Assembly (NCBI GenBank): GCA_045535235.1
Contig: JAZSLG010000023.1
Span: 1 to 7,139, forward strand
From: Stercoripulliclostridium_A sp045535235
GTDB lineage: Bacteria; Bacillota; Clostridia; Christensenellales; DTU072
Reading direction: 5' to 3'
DNA: 7,139 nucleotides
The position numbers were made by a program, and so were the translations under genes. The notes under the pieces were generated by a model. The model searched no databases. It was not told where the DNA came from and saw only the letters and a list, made by a program, of their open reading frames with translations. This document shows positions 6,965 to 7,139 of the stretch, in pieces (the stretch's first letter is position 1; every line of letters starts with the position of its first letter).

Positions 6965-7089
6965 AAACGCGTTATTTTGGCGCTATCCCACGTTAAAACC
7001 AAAACCCCGTCAGGGCGCAGTACGTCAGTACAGCAACCCCTCGGGGCTTTACTTTTGCCTTGGCTAGCATCCAAACTAACGCGTTTTTA
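6962..7089. repeat. 128-bp imperfect palindrome with nested hairpin core
   Basis: The outer arms are a perfect 13-bp inverted repeat, TAAAAACGCGTTA (6962-6974) and TAACGCGTTTTTA (7077-7089). The pairing continues inward with TTTGG/CCAAA (6976-6980 with 7071-7075), GCTA/TAGC, short A-rich/T-rich blocks, CCCCG/CGGGG (7005-7009 with 7042-7046) and AGGG/CCCT (7012-7015 with 7038-7041). An apical stem GC-A-GTAC around the loop GTCA (7024-7027) closes it. I count about 47 possible pairs. The left end begins in the stop codon TAA of the upstream gene. Possible roles are a MITE-like palindromic insertion with TA at each end, a bidirectional transcription terminator (each arm ends in CGCG followed by five T), or a structured RNA. 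One copy is seen, so mobility is unproven. Confidence 0.75.
7005..7050 (+). terminator. Possible terminator core inside the palindrome
   Basis: The GC-rich stem CCCCG...CGGGG with inner AGGG/CCCT is followed by CTTTACTTTT, an imperfect T-rich tract. Alternatively the outer CGCG stem followed by TTTTT (to 7088) may act as the terminator. Either would end the plus-strand SH3-like gene. The loop is longer than in a classic Rho-independent terminator, so the call is tentative. Confidence 0.4.
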
Positions 7090-7139
7090 ATAGGTCTAGT
7101 ATTGCTAAGAACTAACTCAAACTAAAATTTATCCTTATC

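Noticed and set aside
6727..7074. 115-aa minus-strand open frame
   Set aside because: It is antisense to the SH3-like gene and its start lies in the palindrome; the hydrophobic part is just the complement of the transmembrane segment region.
7090..7139. Search for a gene start, tRNA or att site at the right end
   Set aside because: Fifty bases of AT-rich sequence without a recognisable start, tRNA fold or repeat of another part of the window.

Overview
The window carries a compact tailed-phage head-assembly and DNA-packaging operon on the minus strand (about 6236 down to 1, running off the left edge). Next to it is one divergent plus-strand gene for a secreted, membrane-anchored SH3-like protein, followed by a large imperfect palindrome. 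Strong AGGAG-type ribosome binding sites before several phage genes, moderate GC by eye, and the style of the proteins (a DnaD-type replisome-organizer N-terminus, a scaffold protein with an EFTRKSQRLKELE-like segment) point to a phage or prophage of a Bacillota/Clostridia-type host. No host marker gene is present, so this assignment is an inference.

In transcription order on the minus strand: a 109-aa protein of unknown function in the slot usually held by the small terminase (6236-5907); the terminase large subunit with intact ATPase and nuclease motifs (5900-4473); a 271-aa phage replication-initiator-like winged-helix protein (4471-3656); a 96-bp gap with two short inverted repeats; a P22-like portal protein (3559-1754); a coiled-coil scaffold protein (1721-1170); and the major capsid protein (1093 to beyond base 1, C-terminus missing). 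The first three genes are separated by 1-6 bp and look translationally coupled. Portal, scaffold and capsid each have their own strong Shine-Dalgarno site. The portal forms the vertex ring, scaffold and capsid co-assemble into the procapsid, and TerL docks on the portal to pump and cut DNA. No prohead protease lies between portal and capsid. The oddity in the order is the replication-type gene between terL and portal.

On the plus strand, 6290-6964 encodes a signal peptide, two probable SH3-like beta domains, an acidic linker and a C-terminal transmembrane anchor. A good extended -10 box lies six bases before its ATG and no Shine-Dalgarno site is visible, so the mRNA may be leaderless. From its stop codon to 7089 runs a 128-bp imperfect palindrome with 13-bp perfect ends and a nested hairpin core, which could be a MITE-like mobile repeat, a bidirectional terminator or a structured RNA. 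This gene may be a phage-carried moron or the first host gene beside a prophage edge; the window alone cannot decide. No tRNA, rRNA, CRISPR array, integrase or transposase was seen, and there is no gene-free stretch longer than 300 bp.
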